Of a DNA stretch of 38,908 nucleotides, positions 8,623 through 17,628 are shown in pieces. The first letter of the stretch is position 1, and every line of letters starts with the position of its first letter. Both the position numbers and the translations under genes were made by a program. Source of the stretch: Candidatus Thalassarchaeaceae archaeon (GTDB lineage: Archaea; Thermoplasmatota; Poseidoniia; Poseidoniales; Thalassarchaeaceae); NCBI GenBank assembly GCA_023700255.1, contig JAJPRD010000012.1, forward strand, positions 1 through 38,908, read 5' to 3'. A model generated the notes under the pieces. The model did not search any database, was not told the origin of the DNA, and saw only the letters and a program-made list of their open reading frames with translations.

Positions 8623-11600
8623 ATGCCAGAAATTGAATACGTTACTGAGGTAATGGAGACAGATGATCTCTACGAGGTGTTATGTCCTCCAGTTAGAGAT
8701 TGGTTCAAAGATAAGTTCCCTGATTTCACACACCCTCAGAAAGTCGCAATACCTCGAATAATGGCTGGTGATCACCTTCTATTATGTTCTCCGACTGGTT
8801 CTGGAAAAACATTAACTGCGTTTCTTACCGTGATTAATGATTTAGTTATCCGTTCATTGGATGGGAGCCTAGATAACTCTGTTCAATGTATGTATATATC
8901 TCCAATTAAGGCTCTAGCTAATGATATTCAGAAGAATCTAATAGGCCCTCTCACAGAGATTAAAGAGAATTATTTGCCATCAAATGCAAAAGACATAACT
9001 GTTGGTTTGAGGACTGGGGATACTCCTCAAAAAGATAGAGAGAGGATGCTCAAGAAACCACCTCATATCCTGATTACAACTCCTGAATCTCTTGGTCTGG
9101 CTCTTGCAAGTAAAAGATTCAGACCACTTCTTAATAATATGAAATGGATGATTATTGACGAGATGCATTCATTGGTACCTACGAAAAGGGGGACTCATCT
9201 ATCTTTGAGCCTTGCATTAATGGATTCAGTAATTGATTCCGATGTCCAAAGAATTGGAATAAGTGCCACGATGGAGCCTCTTGATGCAGTTGCTGAATAT
9301 CTTGTAGCATCAGATAGTCGAGATAGCGAAATAGCACCTCAAAAAGTCACAATAGCAAAAATTTCAGGATCTAGGGAATTAGATCTGGACATTATATTGC
9401 CTACTCCAAGATTTGCTTCAACACCGATTAAAGAAATTTTAGATCATAATGTTGACCGTATCAAAGAATTAGTCGAGGCTCATACTACGACTTTAGTTTT
9501 CGTTAATACAAGGAACATGACTGAAACAGTAGTTCAGAAGCTAAAAATTTCTGGATTACTAGGTGTAGAGGGCCATCATGGTTCAATGGATAAGGCAATA
9601 CGGCTTGATGTCGAACAACGTTTGAAGAATGGCTATCTTAGATGCGTAGTTTCATCTAGCAGTCTTGAGATGGGTATTGATATTGGTTCTGTAGATTTAG
9701 TTATACAAGTGGGTTCCCCTGGAAGCATAGCAACTGCATTACAACGAATAGGTCGAGCAGGTCACCAAGTCGATGGTTTACCAAGAGCACGTTTCCTACC
9801 TATATCTCCCCACGACTTACTAGAAATCGTTGCTCTTCAAACGGGAATTCTCAGAGGCTCAATGGATCTTCTCAAATTCCCTGAAAATTGTCTTGATGTA
9901 CTTGCTCAATTTTTAATTGGGTTATCAATAATTAAAGAATGGGATATAGATGAGGCATATGAGTTAGCTACTGCATCATGGCCGTATAGAAATTTACCTT
10001 ATGATGATTATATCGAAGTACTTGACTTATTAGAAGATGAAAGAAGAATTTGGATTGAGTGGGAAGATAATAAATTTGGTAAGCGTGGTTTTGCCCAGAT
10101 GATTTACTACACAAATATTGGAACAATTGCTCCAAATAATAATTATTTAGTTTTTACATCTGATGGGACAATGGTTGGTCAACTATCTTCCAGTTTCGTT
10201 TCAAGTTTAAGGAATGGAGATGTATTCTTACTCGGTGGATCAACATATCGGGTAAGTAGTATCCGAGGTACTAGAGTAAATGTCACTCCTGCAACTGGTT
10301 ACAGGCCAACAATCCCATCATGGACAGGTGAGGCTAATAGCAGGACTCATGAATTAAGTCAAGAAGTACTACAATTATTAGAAGAAGTAGCAACTTATAC
10401 TCGCTTAGAAAAAGATCCAATGACCATATTTACTAAGGTTTTAGGTCTCAATAGACCCGTTGCTCATGCTATTTCAGGATTTTTCCAAGAGCATGTCGCG
10501 ACTACTTTCCAAGTACCCAGTAATGACTTGATATTAGTCGAACAAGTCGAGTCTCCACTTCCTACTTACATCGTTACAACTTGTCGCGGTAGAGCATTTA
10601 ACCTTGCATTAGGCCATCTTTTCGCAGGTATTGCTACTAATGACAATATTCTTGTTCATGAACTTTCATTTGATGAAAATGGTTTCATGATTAAGTTAAG
10701 TCATGAAGTTGAAATCGCTTTGATTCCTGAAATATTCAAACAAGGTAACAGTAAAGACGTATTACAAAAATATATGATGGAATCCCAATTGTTTGCTAAG
10801 AGATTCCGTGAAATTTCTAGTAGGAGTATGCTTAATCCTAGAAGGATAGGTGCAGAAGAAGTAAGTCCTAAGCAATTCCAACAGAGAGCCGAGCAAATAA
10901 TGCAAAAGCATAGGCAAATGGAGGATTCAGTCTTAATCCGTGAAACGATGAGTGAAATTCTTCATGCGGATCTTGATATGGCTCAACTTGAGGTTTTCAT
11001 AAACCGGATGGACAGTGAAAATGTTCGAATCGTTCATCGCAGAGTGAAAATGCCCTCCCCATTAGGTATGACTCTATTCATGTCATCATTCGAAGATTTA
11101 CTATCTCTAAGAACACGGGCTTACTTGATTAAAGACGTAGATCCTGAAATTCTCCGTCGTCTTTTGGGTGCTCGTTCATTGGCTACAGATTTAGATAAAT
11201 CTAAGATGGTTGATTATTATCGTTCTAAAATCTCTGAGCCGACCAATGCCAACGGATTACTTAGATTAATGGATATGGGTGGTGGTTTAAACAGGGAATT
11301 ATCAAATCCATTGTATGAACACAAACTAAAAAATATTGATATTAAACAAGTTGCTGAATGGGTTCGTGAACTAGCCGAAAGAGGTTTAATTGCAAGAGTT
11401 AGAGGGACTGGGCACGAACAAATTGATCAGAAATGGTTCTCTATGAGAATGGCGGAGATTCATGGTACACTAGGCTGCCTTGCTGTAGCTGGTGGTTCAG
11501 AAATTGATGATATTCGAAAACTCTACACTGGAGGACTTACTTTCGAAGTTGGTAATGATTATGAAGGATCTACTGAAAAAGAATGGAAGAAGCACAATCT

Positions 11601-13914
11601 TTCAGACCCTCATGATTGTTTAAGGATGAAACTACTCGATATGCTTGGTTCAGAAGGTCCTCAAGTTTCCGATAGTTTATGTTCGCGTCTTCCATTCCCT
11701 AAAGCTCAAGTTGAGGCAGTATTGCAGGAATTAGAGATGAAAAATTTAGTTTCAATCGGATTCTTTACTCAAACTGATGAAGGAGAATATATTCTTCGAG
11801 TTGATGAATACAGAATCACTGGTGGAAGTGTAGAAGTTGTCGATTATCGTACATTACAAAATCATCTTCTTTCTAAGTCATTCAAAGAATATGACGAACC
11901 ATCTGATGCAATTAGAAATTTAACTCTTGTACAACGTAGAGATGAATTACTCCATAGAGTCACTAACTATAGATTCAGAGATTGGAAAGATATTAAGCAT
12001 GATTCTGATATCTATAATGGGAGATTATTGCATAATCGAGTAGGATACACAACCAAAGATCAGATTCCAATGTTCCTTGGTCTTCGAAGTGAGCCTTGGA
12101 TCGGATATCTGGAACAAGAGCTATTGGATAAAATCCCGCCAGGTGGAATGTCTAGATCCGAATTATTTGATGGTTACCCTAAAGGTAAAGAAAATGCACA
12201 CATTCAAAGAAGTCTAAAGAGTGCTTTAAGCAATCTTGAGAGACAATTGATTGTTGCTAAACAATACCTCGTATTACCTAATAGAAAGCGCTCATTGGCA
12301 GTTTTCCATAAAATCCATGAAGTGGTTGAGCCATTAGATTTCCATAGTGCAGTTAAGCAATTAATAGAAGCAATAGGACCTGTTAGATTACACACACTCA
12401 GATTCTTTGTCAGTCGACCTGTTGAAGAGTTAGCTGAAGTTCTGAGAGATCTTGATGATTCGAAGAGAATTCGTCGAATTGTTGCTTTACAACCTGATCC
12501 TACTGACTATTATGCGTCTCAAGAAGATGCAGAATTGTTACTTCAACCAATGGTTGAAGATCGTGTTATGAGAATTCTATCCCAATCTGACCCATTCTGT
12601 AGTCGGTTTATCCAAGAAGTACGGCTTATTTTGAAACAAGGTTGGTATCATCCAGTATTCAAAGGAGTAGATCCAATAGGCAGAATACTAATGTTTGTTG
12701 TTAATGATTACCTTGAGATCAAAGACATAAATATTCCTCATTCTTACTTAGATGAATTTAAAGATACATTTAATGAATTATTAGATAACTACAGAGACCG
12801 TTTGGTTGACGTATCAGTTTTACATGCTTTTAATTCAATTCCAGTCCATGATTGTGATGAAAATATACAGAAAATTTTAGCTGAATTAGGTTTCATATCA
12901 ATGGGTGATGGTGAAAGATATATTCGAGGAGGTGTTGTAGAACCTAGAACTAGGCAGGAAGTTAATCGTATGCTTTTCTACCATCACCAGATGCATCAGA
13001 ATTCAAGGCATGAAAATGAAACATTAGCATTAGAAAAAATGAATGAATTAAGAGATGATTTCGCGCTACGAGGTCGTTGTGAAATGTTTAGAGTGAATCT
13101 AAAGGCAATGGCTGCAGCTCACCAATTAGCTCAAGGGACAAATCTACGTGGTCATTTAGTGTGGGGTAAGAAAGCCCATTTCGAGAATCTGTTAACGATT
13201 CGTAATTTACAGCCGAATGAAGAAGATGAAGATATTCTTCAATTCTTCAGAGAACATCATGACCCTATAATTTTCATGGAGAGGCATGCTATGAAGAGAG
13301 CAGAATTTAGGAAATTAATATCTCCTCTTGTTAGAAGTGGCCACCTTATCCAAGATTACAGAGGGGGTTTCAAAACGGTCAAACCAAATGAAGGTCCTGA
13401 TTTATGGGATGTGAAATCAAAGTATCTTAGAGAACTTGTAAGTGGTTATCCAGTAATTTCTTTGAAACAGGTCGAGAGACTTGCAGGTTCTGCTTTCTCA
13501 GCAGAAGAAATTAGTGATGTGATGCATGAATTTGAATCGGACGGGACTTTAATCAAAGGTTTCCTTGTTGATGATTTACAAGATATTTGTTGGGGTAGAC
13601 AAGATATCCTTGAGGGGCTTAAAGGAATTAGAAAAACCAGAGATCTTGTGGTCCCACCATCTGATCCTTTGATTCATTACTTTGGAGGGCTTTTGAGAGA
13701 ACGTTTTGGTTTTGGTTCAGCATACATGGTATTCCACAAGGAAGAGCCAATTGCAGCGTTCAAAGCAAATACTAAAGATGGAGTTATCGAAGTAACCGAT
13801 TTCGTTGGTGATTCGGATTTAGAGAAAGAAGCTATTAGAGTTATGAAGGAATTTGCCTGGGAACATGATATGCCTTTGACTGGAAAGTTGTACGAGCAAC
13901 TTCGTTCAAGATGA
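8623..13914 (+). CDS. lhr: Giant Lhr-type superfamily 2 DNA helicase
   Basis: Lhr proteins are 3'-to-5' ATP-dependent helicases linked to DNA repair and replication stress. Helicase motifs lie in order: Walker A SPTGSGKT (56-63), TPESL (about 153), DEMH box (179-182), SAT (214-216) and motif VI QRIGRAGH (374-381). The Lhr winged-helix and beta-barrel core follows. At 1763 residues the protein is about twice the usual archaeal Lhr (roughly 850-950) and longer than E. coli Lhr (about 1540). The extra C-terminal 850 residues are continuous and look like folded helical and winged-helix modules, as in the bacterial Lhr-CTD; I cannot assign further domains by eye. The DEMH box replaces the usual DEVH. 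The last 9 bases overlap the convergent artA gene. The family is secure; the role of the long C-terminus is unknown. Confidence 0.93.
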   Translation: MPEIEYVTEVMETDDLYEVLCPPVRDWFKDKFPDFTHPQKVAIPRIMAGDHLLLCSPTGSGKTLTAFLTVINDLVIRSLDGSLDNSVQCMYISPIKALANDIQKNLIGPLTEIKENYLPSNAKDITVGLRTGDTPQKDRERMLKKPPHILITTPESLGLALASKRFRPLLNNMKWMIIDEMHSLVPTKRGTHLSLSLALMDSVIDSDVQRIGISATMEPLDAVAEYLVASDSRDSEIAPQKVTIAKISGSRELDLDIILPTPRFASTPIKEILDHNVDRIKELVEAHTTTLVFVNTRNMTETVVQKLKISGLLGVEGHHGSMDKAIRLDVEQRLKNGYLRCVVSSSSLEMGIDIGSVDLVIQVGSPGSIATALQRIGRAGHQVDGLPRARFLPISPHDLLEIVALQTGILRGSMDLLKFPENCLDVLAQFLIGLSIIKEWDIDEAYELATASWPYRNLPYDDYIEVLDLLEDERRIWIEWEDNKFGKRGFAQMIYYTNIGTIAPNNNYLVFTSDGTMVGQLSSSFVSSLRNGDVFLLGGSTYRVSSIRGTRVNVTPATGYRPTIPSWTGEANSRTHELSQEVLQLLEEVATYTRLEKDPMTIFTKVLGLNRPVAHAISGFFQEHVATTFQVPSNDLILVEQVESPLPTYIVTTCRGRAFNLALGHLFAGIATNDNILVHELSFDENGFMIKLSHEVEIALIPEIFKQGNSKDVLQKYMMESQLFAKRFREISSRSMLNPRRIGAEEVSPKQFQQRAEQIMQKHRQMEDSVLIRETMSEILHADLDMAQLEVFINRMDSENVRIVHRRVKMPSPLGMTLFMSSFEDLLSLRTRAYLIKDVDPEILRRLLGARSLATDLDKSKMVDYYRSKISEPTNANGLLRLMDMGGGLNRELSNPLYEHKLKNIDIKQVAEWVRELAERGLIARVRGTGHEQIDQKWFSMRMAEIHGTLGCLAVAGGSEIDDIRKLYTGGLTFEVGNDYEGSTEKEWKKHNLSDPHDCLRMKLLDMLGSEGPQVSDSLCSRLPFPKAQVEAVLQELEMKNLVSIGFFTQTDEGEYILRVDEYRITGGSVEVVDYRTLQNHLLSKSFKEYDEPSDAIRNLTLVQRRDELLHRVTNYRFRDWKDIKHDSDIYNGRLLHNRVGYTTKDQIPMFLGLRSEPWIGYLEQELLDKIPPGGMSRSELFDGYPKGKENAHIQRSLKSALSNLERQLIVAKQYLVLPNRKRSLAVFHKIHEVVEPLDFHSAVKQLIEAIGPVRLHTLRFFVSRPVEELAEVLRDLDDSKRIRRIVALQPDPTDYYASQEDAELLLQPMVEDRVMRILSQSDPFCSRFIQEVRLILKQGWYHPVFKGVDPIGRILMFVVNDYLEIKDINIPHSYLDEFKDTFNELLDNYRDRLVDVSVLHAFNSIPVHDCDENIQKILAELGFISMGDGERYIRGGVVEPRTRQEVNRMLFYHHQMHQNSRHENETLALEKMNELRDDFALRGRCEMFRVNLKAMAAAHQLAQGTNLRGHLVWGKKAHFENLLTIRNLQPNEEDEDILQFFREHHDPIIFMERHAMKRAEFRKLISPLVRSGHLIQDYRGGFKTVKPNEGPDLWDVKSKYLRELVSGYPVISLKQVERLAGSAFSAEEISDVMHEFESDGTLIKGFLVDDLQDICWGRQDILEGLKGIRKTRDLVVPPSDPLIHYFGGLLRERFGFGSAYMVFHKEEPIAAFKANTKDGVIEVTDFVGDSDLEKEAIRVMKEFAWEHDMPLTGKLYEQLRSR

Positions 13915-14886
13915 TTTATTTATATTCTTTATTTTATCCACTGCATTAAACATTGGATCTAAAATTTTCATTATGTGTTTATGCAATTCTGGTAGTAGAT
14001 CAAATAATGCGATAGCCATTAAGAACATTGCAAATAATGAGATTGCTTTGGCTGCATAACTGTGAGTGAAATCAAACATTCCAATACCCATTAATGACCA
14101 TTCAGGATAAGTTTCAGTCAACCAAACAATACCTGCATTTCTAAACATATTTAAGACAAATATTGTCGGTATTGCTATCAAAAGACCTCTTACTCTTCTT
14201 TTCCAAGATACTGAACTAAGAGCACCAATCGCTCCTACAAATATGATCATCGATTGAAGTCCTGAACAAGCCATTATGAATTGCACTACTACTATATTGT
14301 CTGAATTCAGGAATTGAACATAAAATCCCTCTTCTGATAATGACTCTGTGAGTATCCATTTGTTTCCATCCCATTCTGAAACAGGAATATCAGACCCATT
14401 ATCTAGAGCCACCATCATTTCTCCAATTTGATAGTTACCTAGTCCTGCAAACTCTAACATAAATTCAGCACTTTCTGCTGTAAATTGAATTAGAGCCATA
14501 TTTAGATAAGGTACACTAAATATTACAAAATATGGAATTATAGCCCAAGTAAAACAACCTCTTAGCCATTGTAATGCATCTGGTGTATTTTCTGTTTTTA
14601 TTTCCCAAATGGCTAAAATGATACTTCCTGGCAATGCACTCGCAGTCATTAGAATCAAAACAGGATCTGAAATCTCTACATAATGATCGGATTGTAGATA
14701 AAAATAGAGTCCTATGAAAATCCAACCAATTGCAGCGTAGTAACTCGATTTACTGTCCTTGGTTCGATGAAAACTTAACCCTAGGAATACCGCTCCCGAC
14801 ATTATTATAGCTAATTCTAATGCCATTTTATTGACTCCAATTGCATCTCCAATATTGGCGACGATAAGTCCGATAGGCTCCTCCAT
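13906..14886 (-). CDS. artA: Archaeosortase A-like membrane transpeptidase
   Basis: Archaeosortases are membrane enzymes that cut the PGF-CTERM-type tail of surface proteins and help attach a lipid anchor. From ATG 14886 the protein has 326 residues and about eight hydrophobic segments. In numbering from an upstream TTG (14907), the family triad is visible as Cys214 in MACSGLQSM, Arg256 in NMFRNAG and His282 in FDFTHSYAAK. These sit at ends of membrane helices in the order and spacing of the exosortase/archaeosortase family. The TTG would add only seven residues; AGGGGT before the ATG favours 14886. The gene is divergent from a sugar-enzyme operon across a 64-base gap. No PGF-CTERM substrate lies in this window. 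The superfamily is secure; subfamily A is likely. Confidence 0.85.
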   Translation of the reverse strand: MEEPIGLIVANIGDAIGVNKMALELAIIMSGAVFLGLSFHRTKDSKSSYYAAIGWIFIGLYFYLQSDHYVEISDPVLILMTASALPGSIILAIWEIKTENTPDALQWLRGCFTWAIIPYFVIFSVPYLNMALIQFTAESAEFMLEFAGLGNYQIGEMMVALDNGSDIPVSEWDGNKWILTESLSEEGFYVQFLNSDNIVVVQFIMACSGLQSMIIFVGAIGALSSVSWKRRVRGLLIAIPTIFVLNMFRNAGIVWLTETYPEWSLMGIGMFDFTHSYAAKAISLFAMFLMAIALFDLLPELHKHIMKILDPMFNAVDKIKNINKSS

Positions 14887-14910
14887 TGATACCCCTACTC
14901 CGCTCAACTC

Positions 14911-14931
14911 GTAAATAGGATGCCCTCATCC
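14911..14931. promoter_or_regulatory. Divergent artA/gmhA control region: TATA-like GTAAATAG and small inverted repeat
   Basis: GTAAATAG (14911-14918) reads CTATTTAC on the other strand. It is about 28 bases from the artA ATG and about 36 from the gmhA ATG, so one element could serve both directions. Next to it GGATG-CCCT-CATCC (14918-14931) forms a 5-base-pair inverted repeat that could be an operator or a short hairpin. Seen only as sequence; function inferred. Confidence 0.3.
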
Positions 14932-14950
14932 GTACACTCAGGGTTTAACC

Positions 14951-15520
14951 ATGGGATTCGACTTTTCTGACTTTGCTAACTCATATATTCGTGATTTAAA
15001 GCAAGCTCTAGACGATATTTCAATGGAGTCATTAGAGTCATTTTGGGAATTAGTAGAGATGACTCGAAAAGAGGGTGGTAGTGTTCATTTCATAGGTAAT
15101 GGAGGTAGTGCTGCAACTCCCTCGCATAGTGCTGGCGATTGGTCTAAAGAATTGAGTTTAAGAACAATTGCTCATACAGATAATATCTCTTCATTTACTG
15201 CTTGGGCTAATGATAACGACTATTCTAATGTATTTGTAGGGCAACTATCTACCTTTGTTAGAACAGGTGACTTAGTTGTTGCTTATACTGGGTCCGGTAA
15301 CTCTCCTAATGTAATTAATGGTATTAATTTCGCTAAAGAAAATGGTTGTAGAACAGTTGCAGTAACTGGTAACTACAATAATATGGCCGGTGGTAAAATT
15401 GTTAGTTTAGTTGATGTTGCGATAGTAGTACCTACTAAATCGATGGAAAGAATTGAAGATATTCAATTGATAATTAATCATATCATTAAGGAGGCAATTA
15501 AGTCTCATCATGGCTTGTGA
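14951..15520 (+). CDS. gmhA: SIS-domain sugar-phosphate isomerase, GmhA-like (sedoheptulose 7-phosphate isomerase)
   Basis: GmhA converts sedoheptulose 7-phosphate to D-glycero-manno-heptose 7-phosphate, first step to nucleotide-activated heptose. The 189-residue SIS fold has the phosphate loop FIGNGGSAATPSH (47-59) and TGSGNSPNV (113-121). By alignment to E. coli GmhA from memory, zinc and catalytic positions map to His59, Asp63 (Glu in E. coli), Glu169 (Gln in E. coli) and His177. The Glu-to-Asp change occurs in other SIS isomerases, so the exact sugar is less sure than the fold. The gene overlaps the next one (a GmhB-like phosphatase) by 11 bases, so the pair is translationally coupled. 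That pairing strongly supports a heptose-type pathway. It could alternatively act on another ketose phosphate. Confidence 0.83.
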   Translation: MGFDFSDFANSYIRDLKQALDDISMESLESFWELVEMTRKEGGSVHFIGNGGSAATPSHSAGDWSKELSLRTIAHTDNISSFTAWANDNDYSNVFVGQLSTFVRTGDLVVAYTGSGNSPNVINGINFAKENGCRTVAVTGNYNNMAGGKIVSLVDVAIVVPTKSMERIEDIQLIINHIIKEAIKSHHGL

Positions 15521-16148
15521 TTGCATGCATATTCCTCATAGATATGATGATTCACTTAGTACCCCTCTAGATTTATTGCCACTTCCTAATGGCTCTTGGG
15601 GCGGTAAAATCGCTTATCTTGATAGAGATGGAGTTCTGAATAAAGGTTCTGAGAATTATATTAATAATCCAGATGAATTAGTTATTTTACCAGGTGTGCC
15701 TGATTCGATAGCCGCTCTCAGAGAATCTGGATTTAGAATTTGTGTAGTTACTAATCAATCACCTATCGGAAGAGGTTTATGGACTTCTGAGAATCTTGAC
15801 TCTATTCATGAAAAAATGAGAATGTTACTTCTTGAAGAAAACTCTAATGCACATTTAGATTTGATTTTGTATAGCCCATACCCACCTTGGTATGGTGCTT
15901 GGGCTCGAAAACCAAATCCCGGTATGCTTGAAGCAGGTAGGCAAATTATTACTGCTGCAGAAAATAATGATGAAATTAATCTTAAATTCGGTCCAGAATG
16001 GATAAATAGACCTGATGAATCTTCCTCAGTAATGGTTGGAGACAGAGGGGTAGATATGGATGCAGCATTTAATTTCGGAGTTCGTGGGTTACAGTGTGAT
16101 CCTGAAAAAGGCCTCCCAGATGTTATTTCAATGATATTAGGTGATTAA
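15510..16148 (+). CDS. gmhB: HAD phosphatase, GmhB-like (heptose bisphosphate phosphatase)
   Basis: GmhB removes the C7 phosphate of heptose 1,7-bisphosphate. The 212-residue HAD protein shows motif I DRDGVLN (38-44, Asp38/Asp40), motif II VVTNQS (79-84), motif III lysine in ARKPNPGM (Lys134) and motif IV VGDRGVD (176-182). E. coli GmhB carries a four-ligand zinc loop just before the RKPxPGM lysine. Here that place reads YSPYPPWYGAW, with no cysteine or histidine, so the zinc site is absent. A Shine-Dalgarno AAGGAGG (15488-15494) lies 15 bases before the ATG; an internal ATG at 15525 is also possible. The fold and motifs are clear. Substrate is inferred from the coupled GmhA-like gene. It could also be a related histidinol-phosphatase-type HAD enzyme. 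Confidence 0.82.
   Translation: MACDCMHIPHRYDDSLSTPLDLLPLPNGSWGGKIAYLDRDGVLNKGSENYINNPDELVILPGVPDSIAALRESGFRICVVTNQSPIGRGLWTSENLDSIHEKMRMLLLEENSNAHLDLILYSPYPPWYGAWARKPNPGMLEAGRQIITAAENNDEINLKFGPEWINRPDESSSVMVGDRGVDMDAAFNFGVRGLQCDPEKGLPDVISMILGD
16139..16144 (+). promoter_or_regulatory. Shine-Dalgarno that fixes a TTG start for tiaS
   Basis: AGGTGA, complementary to the archaeal 16S tail ATCACCTCC, ends about 6 bases before TTG 16151. There is no ATG or GTG nearby in frame, and the conserved TiaS motif begins within 10 codons, so this site decides the TTG start. Confidence 0.6.
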
Positions 16149-16150
16149 AT

Positions 16151-17422
16151 TTGGCCGCGCAGGCCAACGCTAGTCGTGTTTGGATCGGATTAGATGATAC
16201 GGATAATCCTGATTCAGGTTGCACGACAGCTACATTTGACGATTTATTAAAATATATCTCTCATATTGATGGTTTTGAAATCATTGAAAGGAGATTAGTT
16301 AGGTTATGGCCATTCGCAGAAAGAAGAACTCGAGGTAACGGTGCCTTGGCTTGTTTGATTAGTTGTTCCAAAGAATCTATTCCCAATCTTGAAAAGTTGT
16401 TATCAAATTTTTTCGATGAATTAGTTTTAGATCTTAATGTCGAGATGAATGACATGACCTCCCCGGCTCTTCTATATTCTTACGAAGAACTTAATGAGGA
16501 CCTTTATTGGGAGGCCGTACGTCAAAAAGTAAATCTCAATGTGAGAAGAAATAGTTTAGATTCAGTTAAAATTCTAAGTCTCGATTCAGATTGGGGATTA
16601 ATCGGTGCCTCTTCTGCAATGGCTTGGAAATCTATTGAATCATCTACTTGGGAGTTAATTGCTTGGAGATTCTCAGATAATATTGGTAGCCAGAGGGAAG
16701 TTACTTCTTCTGTAGTTAAAAAGATGGAATCTCTTTTCCCTGATACTTTTGTTAATCGTGATCCTACTGCTGACAAAGGACTAATCGCTCCTCGAACTCC
16801 ATGTCCAGTGCTTTACGGTATTAGAGGTGCAACCTCTCAGGCAGTACTTTCAGCTCATGAATGGTTACAATCTAACCAAGATACTGAAAAATGTGAAAGA
16901 TATGCTATACACCGAACTAATCAATTAAGTGATGATCATATTCTAGGGTACTCTTCAGCTACTGTACTAACTAAACCAGTTGAAACTAAAGGTGCACACT
17001 CGAGTCTTGATGTATTTTCTCATGGGCGTAAAATTACACTTGTAGCCTTCAAAGAAGGAGGCGATGTCAATCGTCTTCTCAGGAGGTTAATTCCTGGTGA
17101 TCGCATTAACTGGCTAGGTTTGGAATCCCCAGATGGAAGTATACATTTAGAGAGATTGAAGGTGGAATCTTCGTTACCAAGGATAATTGGTAGGCCTATA
17201 TGTTGTAATGATAAAACTATGAGGAGCGCAGGATCTAATCAACCACTAAGATGCCTCAGCTGTCAAAAAATTGTTGAAAAACATTGGTTATTTGAAGATA
17301 TAAGTTTAACTGGAATTGAATTAGTTGATGGTTGGGCTGAACCTACAGCCTCTCAACGAAGACATCTTTCGAAACCATTGCTCCTAGGTTCTCCGATTAA
17401 ATTTGCAAATAAGGTGGTATAA
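16151..17422 (+). CDS. tiaS: tRNA(Ile2) 2-agmatinylcytidine synthetase TiaS
   Basis: TiaS couples agmatine to cytidine 34 of the CAU-anticodon tRNA-Ile, using ATP, so that it reads AUA. It is essential in archaea that read AUA this way. The 423-residue protein opens with the catalytic WIGLDDTDNPDSGCTT motif (from about 11), followed by the ferredoxin-like and FLD domains. A GIRG segment lies around 223 and an OB-fold around 285-345. A C-terminal zinc ribbon has Cys351, Cys352, Cys368 and Cys371. It starts at TTG, 2 bases after the gmhB stop. Its presence downstream of sugar genes looks like a simple operon of convenience. The final TAA shares its last base with the next ATG. Secure. Confidence 0.95.
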   Translation: MAAQANASRVWIGLDDTDNPDSGCTTATFDDLLKYISHIDGFEIIERRLVRLWPFAERRTRGNGALACLISCSKESIPNLEKLLSNFFDELVLDLNVEMNDMTSPALLYSYEELNEDLYWEAVRQKVNLNVRRNSLDSVKILSLDSDWGLIGASSAMAWKSIESSTWELIAWRFSDNIGSQREVTSSVVKKMESLFPDTFVNRDPTADKGLIAPRTPCPVLYGIRGATSQAVLSAHEWLQSNQDTEKCERYAIHRTNQLSDDHILGYSSATVLTKPVETKGAHSSLDVFSHGRKITLVAFKEGGDVNRLLRRLIPGDRINWLGLESPDGSIHLERLKVESSLPRIIGRPICCNDKTMRSAGSNQPLRCLSCQKIVEKHWLFEDISLTGIELVDGWAEPTASQRRHLSKPLLLGSPIKFANKVV

Positions 17423-17628
17423 TGGAAATAAGTAGAATAATCAATATGTTTTTGGTATTTGTTGCGGTTTCAATGTCATACTATCTCTTAACTCTTAAAT
17501 TGAAAAATATCAACTCACCAATATCTATTGAGGAAGACTATAGTGGGGCTGCAAAGAATCCTGAAGGATTATCTGAACCGAATGAGGATGCGTTAAGAGA
17601 GTTAGACGAATTACTAGATGGAAATTAA
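17422..17628 (+). CDS. Small single-pass membrane protein, unknown
   Basis: Sixty-eight residues with one hydrophobic segment near the N-terminus (about 8-25, MFLVFVAVSMSYYLLTL), then a hydrophilic, acidic tail with DALRELDELLDGN at the end. A strong Shine-Dalgarno AAGGTGGT (17410-17417) sits 4 bases before the ATG, and the start overlaps the tiaS stop in TAATG, so it is coupled to tiaS. That coupling is the main reason to accept such a short gene. I do not recognise a family. Its 3' end overlaps the convergent gene by 4 bases. The acidic tail could be a docking peptide. Confidence 0.65.
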   Translation: MEISRIINMFLVFVAVSMSYYLLTLKLKNINSPISIEEDYSGAAKNPEGLSEPNEDALRELDELLDGN

